Shown here: positions 51,941 through 60,574 of the stretch, piece after piece
How the letters are laid out: every line of letters starts with the position of its first letter
Position numbering within the stretch: position 1 is the stretch's first letter
DNA from: Paraburkholderia bannensis
Lineage (GTDB): Bacteria > Pseudomonadota > Gammaproteobacteria > Burkholderiales > Burkholderiaceae
Direction of reading: 5' to 3'
DNA length: 64,000 nt
Assembly (NCBI RefSeq): GCF_014200455.1
Contig: NZ_JACHBW010000013.1
Coordinates: 186,001-250,000, forward strand
The notes under the pieces: model-generated
Seen by the model: the letters and a program-made list of their open reading frames with translations, nothing else
Database searches by the model: none
What the model was told of the DNA's origin: nothing
Made by a program: the position numbers and the translations under genes

Positions 51941-53503
51941 TCAGTCGATCTGCTTTTGCCACGCGGCAAACACGCCGCCCACGATGGCCACGCCGATCAG
52001 AAAATAAAACCCGTCGAGCGAACTCAGGAAACTGGCCTGCTGCGCGACCATCCGGCTCATCTGCGCGATGGCGAGTCCCTGCGCTTCGCTAGGCGAGCGG
52101 CCGAGCCCTTCGAAGGCATGCACGAGCGTCGCGTACGTGTTCTGGAAGATCGGGTTGAGCGGGTTCACGAATTCCACCAGTCGGGTCTGATGCAGCGCCA
52201 GCCGGTGTTGCTCAAGGATGATAACCGTCGCGGTCGCGAATGACATCGTCAATTGACGTACGACATTTTTCAGGCGGTAGCCGTGCGTGAATTCCTCGAT
52301 GGCGAAGATGCGAAACGTGAGGTTCGCCACCGGCAACACGATGAAGAGCAGCAGCAGGCCGCGCAGCAGCAGCGGAAAGACGAGCCAGCTTTGGCTGGTG
52401 TCGGGCGTGAGGCGCGTCATCCAGAACGCGATGAAGGCGGCAAGCACGAAGCCCGGGACGATGATCCACTTCTTGTGCGCGATGTACTTCGAGTAGCGGA
52501 AATAGACGAACAGCGCGGTGGCGGAGATGAGCGAAGTAACACCGGTGAGACGTCCGGCGTTCTCGACCGGATAGTTCAGGCCGCCTTCCAGCAGGCGCGA
52601 CACCTGGTAGCTGAGCGCCGTGGTCAGATAGTAATAGAGCATGTAGAGCAGCAAACCGACGCGAAACGGCTTTTCGCGCAGCGCATGCAGGCGCATGAGC
52701 GGCTTCGGGTGATGCCATTGATGCCACGCAAACCACGCCAGCGCCGCCATGCCTGCCACGGTGAGAAAGAGAATGCCGGGCGAGTTGCTGAAGAGCTCGA
52801 AACGGACCTGCTGCATGGCGATCTGCAATGCACCCTGGGCGAACGCAAAAATGATGTAGGGCCAGAAATGCGTGCCGCCGCGTTCCTCGGGCAGCACATG
52901 GCCTGAATCGGGTAGTGCCAGCAGAGCCAGCACGGCATAGATGACGCCGGCCGGCGCGGAAAACGCAAACAGCGCGCGCCAGTCGAAATGCGACACCAGC
53001 AGGCCGCCCGCGAGCGGAGCGAGTGCGCTCGACAAAACGATCAGGATCAGAAACGCGCGCGTCGCCACTGGGCGCTGCTGCGGCGTGAAGCAGATCTGGA
53101 TCAGGATGCGGCAGGTGCCCATCATCGGGCCGATGCAGTAACCCTGGAAACCGCGCGCGAAGGCCAGTTCGATCGACGATTCGCACAGCGCCGCCGCCAT
53201 CGCGCCCGCCGAATAGAACAGCAGACTGCCCGCTACATAACGGCGATAGCCCACGCGTTCGACCCACCATTGCTGCTGCAGGATGCCGAGCACCGCGCCC
53301 ACCGCGTAGGCGCTGGACGACCACACGAGTTCATCGGGCGAAGCATTGATGCCGCCCGCGATATAACTCGTAAAAAAGGAAAATATGGCGTTGTCGTAGT
53401 AATCGAGGCCGGTCGCGAGCGCGAGCACCCAGGGGAAGAAGTCGCCGCGCAGACGGGCGGCGCTCAATAGCGGCGCGCGGGAAGGCATGGGGGCGGTGCT
53501 CAC
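51941..53503 (-). CDS. MFS drug efflux transporter (EmrB/QacA-like, 14-span type)
   Basis: 520 aa, starting at GTG 53503 inside the MerR stop (GTGA overlap); an ATG five codons in is the alternative. Length and span count suit the DHA2 family: WVLALATGLDYYDNAIFSFF (span 1), VAGSLLFYSAGAMAAALC, FARGFQGYCIGPMMGTCRIL, and a final span GFYFLIGVAIVGGVFAAW. No EmrA adaptor or outer-membrane partner adjoins it. Translationally coupled to its MerR regulator, which suggests induction by its own substrate. Substrate unknown. Confidence 0.88.
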   Translation of the reverse strand: MSTAPMPSRAPLLSAARLRGDFFPWVLALATGLDYYDNAIFSFFTSYIAGGINASPDELVWSSSAYAVGAVLGILQQQWWVERVGYRRYVAGSLLFYSAGAMAAALCESSIELAFARGFQGYCIGPMMGTCRILIQICFTPQQRPVATRAFLILIVLSSALAPLAGGLLVSHFDWRALFAFSAPAGVIYAVLALLALPDSGHVLPEERGGTHFWPYIIFAFAQGALQIAMQQVRFELFSNSPGILFLTVAGMAALAWFAWHQWHHPKPLMRLHALREKPFRVGLLLYMLYYYLTTALSYQVSRLLEGGLNYPVENAGRLTGVTSLISATALFVYFRYSKYIAHKKWIIVPGFVLAAFIAFWMTRLTPDTSQSWLVFPLLLRGLLLLFIVLPVANLTFRIFAIEEFTHGYRLKNVVRQLTMSFATATVIILEQHRLALHQTRLVEFVNPLNPIFQNTYATLVHAFEGLGRSPSEAQGLAIAQMSRMVAQQASFLSSLDGFYFLIGVAIVGGVFAAWQKQID

Positions 53504-54138
53504 GCTGGGTCGCCACCATCGTCTGCGCTGCGCTTTTGCGCGGATTTCGTCTTGCGCGCGGTGCCCGATTTGCTGCGCGCATGATTGCCGCTATGCGCAT
53601 TGGCGGGCGCGTCGAGTGCGGCGTCCGGGCGCGTCTGGCTGTCGTGCGCCTGCGCTGCCTGCTTGCGTCGCCGCGTCGCCGCCAGGCGCTCGTTGATCAG
53701 CGCGTCAGAGGGCTCGCCCGCAAGGCGGCGTTTCAGATAGTCGAGATCGTGCGCAAGTTCGGCGCGCACGGTCTGTGCCTCCTTGAGTTCGCGGCGCACA
53801 TCCGTGATGCGGGCGTCGAGCGTGCCGATCTGCTGTTCGAGCGCATCGGCAATCTGTTTCAGCGACTCCTGCGAATACCGGCGACGGCCGTCGCCCACGG
53901 TTTCCAGCGGCCGTTTGAGCATTTCGGTAATACCGTGCAGCGAAAAGCCGAGCGCGCGCAGCCGCAGGATGCGGCCGAACTGTTCGAGATCCTGTTCGTC
54001 GTAAAGGCGGTATCGACCCTCGCTGCGCGTGGGCGTGACGAGGCCGCGTTCCTCGTAATATTTGAGCGTGCGGGGCGTTACGCCAAGCCGTTTGGCGGCG
54101 TCGCGCACCGTCAGCAGCGTGGGGGAGTGGCTGGGCAT
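53500..54138 (-). CDS. MerR-family regulator of the adjacent efflux pump
   Basis: 212 aa. MerR DNA-binding domain at 8-78 (LTVRDAAKRLGVTPRTLKYY, LRALGFSLHGITEML), then a long coiled-coil dimerisation helix (~90-135). A basic Ala/Lys-rich tail of ~60 residues follows (KQAAQAHDSQ, ARKTKSAQKR). There are no Cys residues, so it is not a metal or redox sensor of the MerR/SoxR type. The gene is first in a MerR-MFS-mtfA operon behind a promoter overlapped by a perfect palindrome. Confidence 0.9.
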   Translation of the reverse strand: MPSHSPTLLTVRDAAKRLGVTPRTLKYYEERGLVTPTRSEGRYRLYDEQDLEQFGRILRLRALGFSLHGITEMLKRPLETVGDGRRRYSQESLKQIADALEQQIGTLDARITDVRRELKEAQTVRAELAHDLDYLKRRLAGEPSDALINERLAATRRRKQAAQAHDSQTRPDAALDAPANAHSGNHARSKSGTARKTKSAQKRSADDGGDPA

Positions 54139-54181
54139 CGACGGTCAGCCGCCTTCTGGCGGCAGCAAAGACATCGGCCCG

Positions 54182-54209
54182 ATTATAGAGCAACGTGAAC
54201 GTTCACGTT
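54182..54209 (-). promoter_or_regulatory. MerR operator-promoter
   Basis: AACGTGAAC-GTTCACGTT (54192-54209) is a perfect 18 bp palindrome. On the minus strand it ends 4 bp before a consensus TATAAT (54187-54182), so it fills the -35/-10 spacer as MerR-class operators do. The MerR gene starts 44 bp downstream of the TATAAT. Confidence 0.7.
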
Positions 54210-54245
54210 CATGTTTGGTGCGCCATAGCTCGTTGCGGAAAATGA

Positions 54246-54272
54246 AAAACGCCCGCAAGCAGCGGGCGTTTT
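54246..54272 (-). terminator. Intrinsic terminator of rho
   Basis: AAAACGCCCGC, loop AAGCA, GCGGGCGTTTT: an 11-nt perfect inverted repeat; on the minus strand it ends in a T-run. It lies 24 bp past the rho stop codon. Confidence 0.85.
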
Positions 54273-54295
54273 GTCGTGCGTCAGGCAGGCGGAAT

Positions 54296-55558
54296 TTAGC
54301 CGCCGCGGCGCATCATGTCGAAGAACTCGGAGTTGTTCTTCGTCTGGCGAATCTTGTCGAGCAGGAATTCCATGGCTTCGACTTCGTCCATGTCGTGGAT
54401 GAACTTGCGCAGCACCCAGATCTTCTGGAGGATGTCCGGCTTGATCAGCAATTCTTCGCGACGCGTGCCCGACTTGTTCAGGTTGATCGACGGATAGACG
54501 CGCTTTTCCGCGAGACGGCGCTCCAGGTGCACTTCCATATTGCCGGTGCCCTTGAACTCTTCGTAGATCACGTCGTCCATGCGGCTGCCGGTTTCGATCA
54601 GCGCCGTACCGATGATGGTGAGCGAGCCACCTTCTTCGATGTTGCGTGCCGCACCGAAGAAGCGCTTCGGACGTTGCAGCGCGTTGGCGTCCACACCGCC
54701 CGTGAGCACCTTGCCCGATGCCGGCACGACCGTGTTGTAGGCGCGCGCCAGACGCGTGATGGAGTCGAGCAGAATCACGACGTCGTGCTTCATTTCGACC
54801 AGGCGCTTGGCCTTTTCGATCACCATTTCGGCGACCTGAACGTGACGCGCAGCCGGTTCGTCGAACGTAGAGGCGATCACTTCGCCTGCGACCGAGCGCT
54901 GCATTTCGGTCACTTCTTCAGGACGCTCGTCGATCAGCAGCACGAACAGCACGACATCCGGGTGGTTCTGCTTGATGGCGTGCGCGATGTGCTGAAGCAT
55001 CACGGTCTTGCCGGACTTGGGCGAAGCGACCAGCAGGCCGCGCTGACCCTTGCCGATAGGCGCGATCATGTCGATGATGCGGCCCGTCACGTTCTCCTCG
55101 CCGCGCATTTCGCGCTCAAGCAGCAGCACCTTGTTCGGGTGCAGCGGCGTGAGGTTCTCGAACATGATCTTGTGCTTCGAGGCTTCCGGCGGCTGGCCGT
55201 TGACCTTGTCCACCTTGACGAGCGCGAAATAGCGTTCGCCGTCCTTCGGCGTGCGCACTTCACCTTCGATCGTGTCGCCGGTGTGCAGATTGAAGCGGCG
55301 GATCTGCGACGGGCTGATGTAAATATCGTCCGTGCTGGCGAGATACGAAGTTTCCGGCGAGCGCAGGAAGCCGAAGCCGTCCGGGAGCACTTCGAGCGTG
55401 CCGTCACCGAAGATCGTTTCGCCCGTCTTGGCGCGCTTTTTGAGAATCGCGAACATGAGTTCCTGCTTGCGCAGGCGGTTCGCATTTTCGATCTCGAGGC
55501 CATTGGCCATCTCGATCAATTCGGACACGTGCAGAGACTTGAGCTCGGAAAGATGCAT
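54296..55558 (-). CDS. rho: Transcription termination factor Rho
   Basis: 420 aa. N-terminal helix bundle (MHLSELKSLHVSELIEMANG), cold-shock-like RNA-binding domain at 48-125 (DGFGFLRSP, FALVKVDKVNG), P-loop at 176-185 (ASPKSGKT), and Q/R-loop region with RRGEELLIKP reversed here as SGTRREELLIKPDILQK. Hexameric RNA-DNA helicase. No insertion domain, unlike high-GC Gram-positive Rho. The 339 bp leader upstream may carry autoregulatory sites, as rho leaders do in other bacteria. Confidence 0.98.
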   Translation of the reverse strand: MHLSELKSLHVSELIEMANGLEIENANRLRKQELMFAILKKRAKTGETIFGDGTLEVLPDGFGFLRSPETSYLASTDDIYISPSQIRRFNLHTGDTIEGEVRTPKDGERYFALVKVDKVNGQPPEASKHKIMFENLTPLHPNKVLLLEREMRGEENVTGRIIDMIAPIGKGQRGLLVASPKSGKTVMLQHIAHAIKQNHPDVVLFVLLIDERPEEVTEMQRSVAGEVIASTFDEPAARHVQVAEMVIEKAKRLVEMKHDVVILLDSITRLARAYNTVVPASGKVLTGGVDANALQRPKRFFGAARNIEEGGSLTIIGTALIETGSRMDDVIYEEFKGTGNMEVHLERRLAEKRVYPSINLNKSGTRREELLIKPDILQKIWVLRKFIHDMDEVEAMEFLLDKIRQTKNNSEFFDMMRRGG

Positions 55559-55897
55559 ACGGAGAACCCGTCGGGAAGGGAGCGACGAAAAGAAGTCAGG
55601 GGGAAAAGAAGCGAGCGGAACCGCTCAAGGACTTATATAAGGGCGCCGGGTAGACGCTTTATGAATTCTAGCATAGCACACGCCAAAAACCGTCAGTGGA
55701 GCCCAACGGCATGTTTCGGCATGTTTTTCAGGCGCGTGTTGTCGGTGGACAACATGCGCGCCCGCGTATTCCTGCGGGTGCGCCGCTCGCTCGTGATTCC
55801 AGTCTATGCATCCAGTATTCGTTATTTGAATCGGACAGGCCGGGGAGGGTGCTTGCCCGGCAGGGCATAGAAAGCGTGCTAGCGGCGCGGCGCCGTT
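55559..55897 (-). promoter_or_regulatory. rho leader region
   Basis: A 339 bp gap between trxA and rho. A possible extended -10 on the minus strand is TGC-TAGAAT (55670-55665); its -35 is poor. The downstream part holds a palindrome GAGCGG-AA-CCGCTC (55613-55626) and TTATATAA (55633-55640). The region may be the untranslated leader through which Rho limits its own synthesis; that is family knowledge, not shown here. Confidence 0.4.
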
Positions 55898-56224
55898 TTA
55901 CAGGTGGCTGTCCAGGAACGCGGTCAGCTGCGACTTCGAGAGTGCACCAACCTTTTGCGCCGCGACGGCGCCGTTCTTGAAGAGGATCAGCGTCGGGATG
56001 CCGCGCACGCCAAACTTGACCGGCGTCGATTGATGCTCGTCGACATTGATCTTTGCGACTTGCAGGCGATCGCCGTAATCCTTCGCGACTTCGTCGAGAA
56101 TCGGCGCGATCATTTTGCAGGGGCCGCACCATTCGGCCCAGAAGTCCAGCAGCACGGGCTTATCGGATTTCACGACGTCCTGTTCGAACGATGCGTCGCT
56201 GATGTGCTTGATTTGTTCGCTCAT
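55898..56224 (-). CDS. trxA: Thioredoxin 1
   Basis: 108 aa. Active site WCGPC with C33 and C36 (DFWAEWCGPCKMIAP); cis-Pro loop RGIPTLILF. Reduces disulfides in ribonucleotide reductase, peroxiredoxins (including Bcp in this window) and others. The trxA-rho order is conserved across Proteobacteria. Confidence 0.98.
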   Translation of the reverse strand: MSEQIKHISDASFEQDVVKSDKPVLLDFWAEWCGPCKMIAPILDEVAKDYGDRLQVAKINVDEHQSTPVKFGVRGIPTLILFKNGAVAAQKVGALSKSQLTAFLDSHL

Positions 56225-56655
56225 TGTCTAAATACCTCTTTCGGATCGAGGCTGATTGAATTGCTCGCCACGATACACCAAAACTCAAAATAGTTCCGGG
56301 GATGCCCAGACACGCCGGGCGGCTCCGGATCCACTCGCCAAGGCTTTCCTGACGAAGGTCGCCGCCAGTGTAGCCTAAATCCCTATGCGTTGCCGACGGT
56401 GATAGTACGCATACCGCCAACAGGGTTTCCCGCCTTTTTCACGATGTATTCGTGCCTGTTCGTGATGCCGATCGTGCGCGAATTACGTGCAACGAGGCTG
56501 GACGGCCCATGCCGGCTTCACCTGAGTACGTGCGCTCGCAAGCATTTCATGATCCCGATATGGTGCTGCCGCGAGGGTTTGCAAGGGCTTGCTGCGGTGT
56601 GCCGCGCGCTGTGCCGGGAAGGCGGATTTTCGCGGATTCGAAGAGTTTTGCAGTA
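56225..56655. other. Divergent intergenic region trxA / ffs
   Basis: About 430 bp with the trxA promoter (minus) and the upstream part of the ffs promoter (plus). Open frames here overlap the 4.5S RNA gene and show no protein features. Nothing else is recognised. Confidence 0.4.
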
Positions 56656-56660
56656 CGGCA

Positions 56661-56690
56661 TTCTCAAGACGGCGTATCCGGTGTTAGAAT
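56661..56690 (+). promoter_or_regulatory. Promoter of the 4.5S RNA gene
   Basis: TTCTCA (56661-56666), 18 bp, TAGAAT (56685-56690), ending 6 bp before the predicted RNA 5' end. Confidence 0.5.
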
Positions 56691-56695
56691 GCGCC

Positions 56696-56795
56696 GTGAC
56701 GGGCCTCCTCGCATGGTGGGGCGGTCAACCTGGTCAGGTCGGGAACGAAGCAGCCACAGCCGTTTTCCGCCAGTGCCGAGGGTCGGGCTCGTCAC
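56696..56795 (+). ncRNA. ffs: Signal recognition particle 4.5S RNA
   Basis: About 100 nt. The outer stem pairs GTGACGGGCC with GGGCTCGTCAC. The apical Ffh-binding domain GGTCAGGTCGGGAACGAAGC (56732-56751), followed by AGCC, carries the symmetric and asymmetric loops and the GGAA tetraloop. Compared with E. coli (CCGGAAGG) the tetraloop closing pair is G-C instead of C-G, a compensatory change. The RNA scaffolds Ffh for membrane protein targeting. It lies upstream of dnaX, its usual place in Burkholderia. Ends are approximate to a few nucleotides. Confidence 0.92.
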
Positions 56796-57049
56796 CTTCA
56801 ACTTTTAGAGTTGATTCTCTTCTGCTGTTCTCTGTCGTTCATCTCTGGTTTTTCCCGCTGTATCCCCAAAGTCATATGCAGTGTTTGCGCCGTGATGTCG
56901 CGTGCAGCAGCTGTGCGTGAATGTGCATTCGCGTCTTGCGTCATGCCTGCCGCCCGGCGTCGTGCGCATGCCCGTCACGCCCCGTGCGCAAGGCGCTGCC
57001 CGCCTTTCGATTCATCTAGGCGCGCGGGCGTTGCTGATACAATTTCCAG

Positions 57050-59428
57050 ATGACCTATCAAGTTCTCGCACGCAAGTGGCGACCGAAGGATTTCGCTTCG
57101 CTCGTCGGACAGGAGCACGTGGTGCGCGCGCTCACGCACGCGCTCGACGGCGGCCGTCTCCATCACGCGTATCTCTTCACGGGCACGCGCGGCGTGGGCA
57201 AGACGACGCTCTCGCGCATCTTCGCCAAGGCGCTCAATTGCGAGACGGGCGTGACCTCGAAGCCGTGCGGCGTGTGTCGCGCTTGCCGGGAAATCGACGA
57301 AGGCCGTTTCGTCGATTACGTCGAGATGGACGCGGCGAGCAATCGCGGCGTGGATGAAATGGCTGCGCTGCTGGAGCGCGCCGTCTACGCGCCCGTGGAT
57401 GCGCGCTTCAAGGTCTATATGATCGACGAAGTGCACATGCTCACGAACCACGCCTTCAATGCCATGCTGAAGACGCTGGAAGAACCGCCGCCGCACGTCA
57501 AGTTCATCCTCGCCACGACCGATCCGCAGAAAATTCCGGTCACGGTGCTGTCGCGCTGCCTGCAGTTCAATCTGAAGCAGATGCCGGCCGGCAATATCGT
57601 CGAGCATCTCACGCACATTCTTGGCGAAGAAAAGGTCGAGTTCGAACCGCAGGCGCTGCGTCTGCTCGCACGCGCGGCCGACGGCTCGATGCGCGACGCG
57701 CTCTCGCTGACCGATCAGGCGATCGCCTATTCGGCCAATCAGGTCACGGAAGAGGCCGTGCGCGGCATGCTCGGCGCGCTCGACCAGAGCTATCTGATCC
57801 GCCTCATCGACGCGCTGGTGGCGGGCGACGGTGCACAGGTGCTCGCCATCGCCGACGAAATGGCGCTGCGCAGCCTGTCGTTCTCCACGGCGCTGCAGGA
57901 TCTCGCCAGCCTGTTCCATCGCATCGCGTGGGCGCAGTTCGCGCCGGCGTCGGTGCTCGACGAATGGCCGGAAGCCGAGGATCTGCGCCGTTTCGCCGAT
58001 GCGCTGAGCCCGGAACAGGTCCAGCTTTTCTATCAGATCGCCACGCTCGGTCGCAGCGAACTGGGTCTCGCGCCCGATGAGTACGCCGGTTTCACGATGA
58101 CGCTGCTGCGCATGCTGGCGTTCGAACCGTCGACGAGTGCGGGAAGCGTGGGTAGTGCGCCTGCGTCGAGGCCCGCTGCTGCGGGTGTTGCCCGTGCGGC
58201 TGCTCCTGCTGCGTCCGCGGCATCGGTTGCAAGCGCTGCGCCGGTCGAGCGTGTGGTCGCGCCGAAGCCGATTGCACCGATTGCACCGGTTGCGCCTGTT
58301 GCTGCGACGCGTATCGAAGTGCCTGCCGAAACACCGGCAGCAGCGCCAGCGCCGAAGGTCGAAACCGAAAAGCCCGTCGTGGAGCAAACCATGAGCGCGC
58401 CGCAAGCGCGCATCGTGCCGCCGTGGGAAGACGAAGCCGCGCCTGAAGCGAGCGAAGCCAAGGTCGAAGAAGCTGCGCCAGCGCCTGTCGCGGCGGCCTC
58501 GGCCCCCGTTGCAGAGCCCGAGCCGACAACCGCGCCCGTAGAACTCGCCGCTGAACCTGCATCGCCTGCCTCGCGCGCTGCCGGCGGCGCAAGCGCGGCG
58601 CTCGACGTGTTGCGTAACAAGGGTCTGCGTATTTCGCCGGAACGCGGCGCACGCGGCACGACGGCTGCGCCTGCCACGCCCGTTGCGCAAAAAGCCACGC
58701 CGCGCATGGAAGTGAAGGTGCCGACGCCCGATCCCGCCCGTCGCGCCGCCGCCGCGCAGGAAGCGCAGGCGCGTCAGCCGGCCCGTCAGGCAAGCGCTTC
58801 GCAGGATGCGTCGGGCGCACCGCCGTGGGACGATATTCCGCCGGACGACTACGTGCCGCTTGGCGCCGACGATGCGTATTTCTCGTCGCCCGACGACGGT
58901 TTTGCGCCGTCCCTCGAAAGCGAAGCTCGCGCGCCGCGCGCCGCCGCGCCTGCCGCACCGTCGGCGGCCGTGGTCGATGTGAGCAAGCTGCCGCCGGGCA
59001 TCCCGCTCGACGCCATTGGCTTTAACGGCGACTGGCCCGCGCTCGCCGCGACGCTGCCGCTCAAGGGCATCTCGTATCAGCTCGCCTTCAACAGCGAACT
59101 CACCGCGCTCGATAACGGCGTGCTGAAACTCAGCGTGCCGGTGCCGCAATACGCGGAAGCCTCGCAGGTCGCGAAGCTCAAGGCGGCGCTCGCCGAAAGC
59201 CTTGGCAAGACCGTCGAACTCGATGTGACCGTTGGACCGGCGCGCCGCACGGCCGCAGCGCTCGACGCCGCCATGCGTGCTGAGCGCCAGCGCGACGCCG
59301 AACGCGACATCGGCGCCGATCCGTTCGTGCAGCAACTGATTCGCGACTTCGGCGCGAGCATCGTGCCCGGTTCGATCCGGCCGATCGTGCCCGAAGCCGC
59401 GCAGGGCGGCAGTCAGGCCGCCCATTGA
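57050..59428 (+). CDS. dnaX: DNA polymerase III subunit tau/gamma
   Basis: 792 aa. AAA+ clamp-loader domain 1-370: Walker A GTRGVGKT at 45-52, zinc-binding C64, C73, C76, C79, DEVHMLTNHAFNAMLKTLEE as Walker B/SRC region. A long Ala/Pro/Val-rich linker (~365-640) follows, with repeats such as PIAPIAPVAPVAA. The conserved C-terminal tau domain from ~645 (LDAIGFNGDWPALAATLPL) binds the polymerase and DnaB. Loads the beta clamp. An E. coli-type AAAAAAG slippery site for making gamma is not seen. First gene of dnaX-ybaB-recR. Confidence 0.97.
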   Translation: MTYQVLARKWRPKDFASLVGQEHVVRALTHALDGGRLHHAYLFTGTRGVGKTTLSRIFAKALNCETGVTSKPCGVCRACREIDEGRFVDYVEMDAASNRGVDEMAALLERAVYAPVDARFKVYMIDEVHMLTNHAFNAMLKTLEEPPPHVKFILATTDPQKIPVTVLSRCLQFNLKQMPAGNIVEHLTHILGEEKVEFEPQALRLLARAADGSMRDALSLTDQAIAYSANQVTEEAVRGMLGALDQSYLIRLIDALVAGDGAQVLAIADEMALRSLSFSTALQDLASLFHRIAWAQFAPASVLDEWPEAEDLRRFADALSPEQVQLFYQIATLGRSELGLAPDEYAGFTMTLLRMLAFEPSTSAGSVGSAPASRPAAAGVARAAAPAASAASVASAAPVERVVAPKPIAPIAPVAPVAATRIEVPAETPAAAPAPKVETEKPVVEQTMSAPQARIVPPWEDEAAPEASEAKVEEAAPAPVAAASAPVAEPEPTTAPVELAAEPASPASRAAGGASAALDVLRNKGLRISPERGARGTTAAPATPVAQKATPRMEVKVPTPDPARRAAAAQEAQARQPARQASASQDASGAPPWDDIPPDDYVPLGADDAYFSSPDDGFAPSLESEARAPRAAAPAAPSAAVVDVSKLPPGIPLDAIGFNGDWPALAATLPLKGISYQLAFNSELTALDNGVLKLSVPVPQYAEASQVAKLKAALAESLGKTVELDVTVGPARRTAAALDAAMRAERQRDAERDIGADPFVQQLIRDFGASIVPGSIRPIVPEAAQGGSQAAH

Positions 59429-59504
59429 ATTGCGCCGCGTGGCGCTGTCGGCCGCGCGCGCGAGTGACACACCTGAATCACCATGATCCAGAAGGAGCAA
59501 TGAA

Positions 59505-59831
59505 ATGTTGAAAGGCCAACTCGCCGGGCTGATGAAGCAAGCCCAGCAGATGCAGGAAAACATGAAGAAGGCGCAGGAGCAGCTCGCCCAGATCGAAGTC
59601 GAAGGCCAGGCTGGCGCCGGTCTCGTCAAGGTCACGATGACCTGCCGTAACGACGTGCGCCGCGTGTCGATCGACCCGAGCCTGCTCGCCGACGACAAGG
59701 ACATGCTCGAAGACCTCGTCGCCGCCGCGTTCAACGACGCCGTGCGCAAGGCGGAAGCCACCTCGCAGGAGAAAATGAGCGGCATGACCGCCGGCCTGCC
59801 GATTCCGCCGGGCTTCAAGATGCCGTTCTAA
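59505..59831 (+). CDS. ybaB: YbaB/EbfC nucleoid-associated protein
   Basis: 108 aa with AGAAGGAGC ahead of the ATG. MLKGQLAGLMKQAQQMQEN and GQAGAGLVKVTMTCRNDVRRV are the family signature. Dimeric, forms tweezer-like structures that bind DNA, and in E. coli is linked to RecOR function. Middle gene of the conserved dnaX-ybaB-recR set. C-terminus LPIPPGFKMPF is typical. Confidence 0.96.
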   Translation: MLKGQLAGLMKQAQQMQENMKKAQEQLAQIEVEGQAGAGLVKVTMTCRNDVRRVSIDPSLLADDKDMLEDLVAAAFNDAVRKAEATSQEKMSGMTAGLPIPPGFKMPF

Positions 59832-59936
59832 GGCACGCGCGCCGCGCGGCCCGAAAGCTTAAGCGGCGCCTCGCGCGCGACGGTTCGCAGGACCGCCGCG
59901 CGCACTGTCTTTTGCTTCGCTTTTCGCTGGATCCGC

Positions 59937-60533
59937 ATGAAACAACCTTCCGCCCTGGCGGCGCTTGTCGAGGCGCTGCGCGTACTGCCCGGCGTCGGGC
60001 CGAAGTCGGCGCAGCGCATGGCCTATCACCTGATGCAGCACGATCGCGAAGGCGCCGAGAAGCTCGGCCAGGCGCTGCTGTTCGCGACCGATCACCTGAA
60101 GCATTGCGAGAAGTGCAACACCTTCACGGAAGCTCAGGTCTGCGAAACATGTCTCGATGAAGAGCGCGATCCCACGCTGCTGTGCGTCGTCGAGACGCCC
60201 GCCGACCAGATCATGCTCGAACAGACCATGACCTGGCGCGGCCTGTATTTCGTGCTGATGGGGCATCTGAGTCCGCTTGACGGCATCGGCCCCAAAGAGA
60301 TTCATTTCGACCGCCTCGTGAAGCGCGCCTCGGACGGCGTGGTCAAGGAAGTCGTGCTGGCGACCAACTTTACCAACGAAGGCGAAGCCACCGCCCATTA
60401 TCTGGGCCAGGCGCTCAAGGCGCGCGGCCTGGCCGTCACGCGCCTCGCGCGCGGCGTGCCGGTGGGCGGCGAGCTCGAATATGTCGATGCGGGCACCATC
60501 GCCCGCGCCATGCTCGACCGGCGTTCGATGTAA
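59937..60533 (+). CDS. recR: Recombination mediator RecR
   Basis: 198 aa. Helix-hairpin-helix at 15-30 (VLPGVGPKSAQRMAYHL), Zn finger C57-x2-C60, C69-x2-C72 (HCEKCNTFTEAQVCETC), Toprim domain 80-175 (LCVVETPADQIMLEQT, LATNFTNEGEATAHYL). With RecO it loads RecA onto SSB-coated gaps. Last gene of the dnaX operon by position, 105 bp after ybaB. Confidence 0.97.
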   Translation: MKQPSALAALVEALRVLPGVGPKSAQRMAYHLMQHDREGAEKLGQALLFATDHLKHCEKCNTFTEAQVCETCLDEERDPTLLCVVETPADQIMLEQTMTWRGLYFVLMGHLSPLDGIGPKEIHFDRLVKRASDGVVKEVVLATNFTNEGEATAHYLGQALKARGLAVTRLARGVPVGGELEYVDAGTIARAMLDRRSM

Positions 60534-60574
60534 CGCATAACGCACCCAGAACAACGAGACATTCCAGGAGACTC

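Noticed and set aside
58681..58710. Programmed frameshift site in dnaX (CAAAAAG)
   Set aside because: The run has only five A and is read GCG CAA AAA GCC, which does not fit a slippery heptamer in frame; no stable downstream element was seen.
56975..59818. 947-codon open frame antisense to dnaX and ybaB
   Set aside because: It spans two genes on the opposite strand; the repetitive Arg/Gly content reflects the dnaX Ala/Pro-rich linker read backwards.
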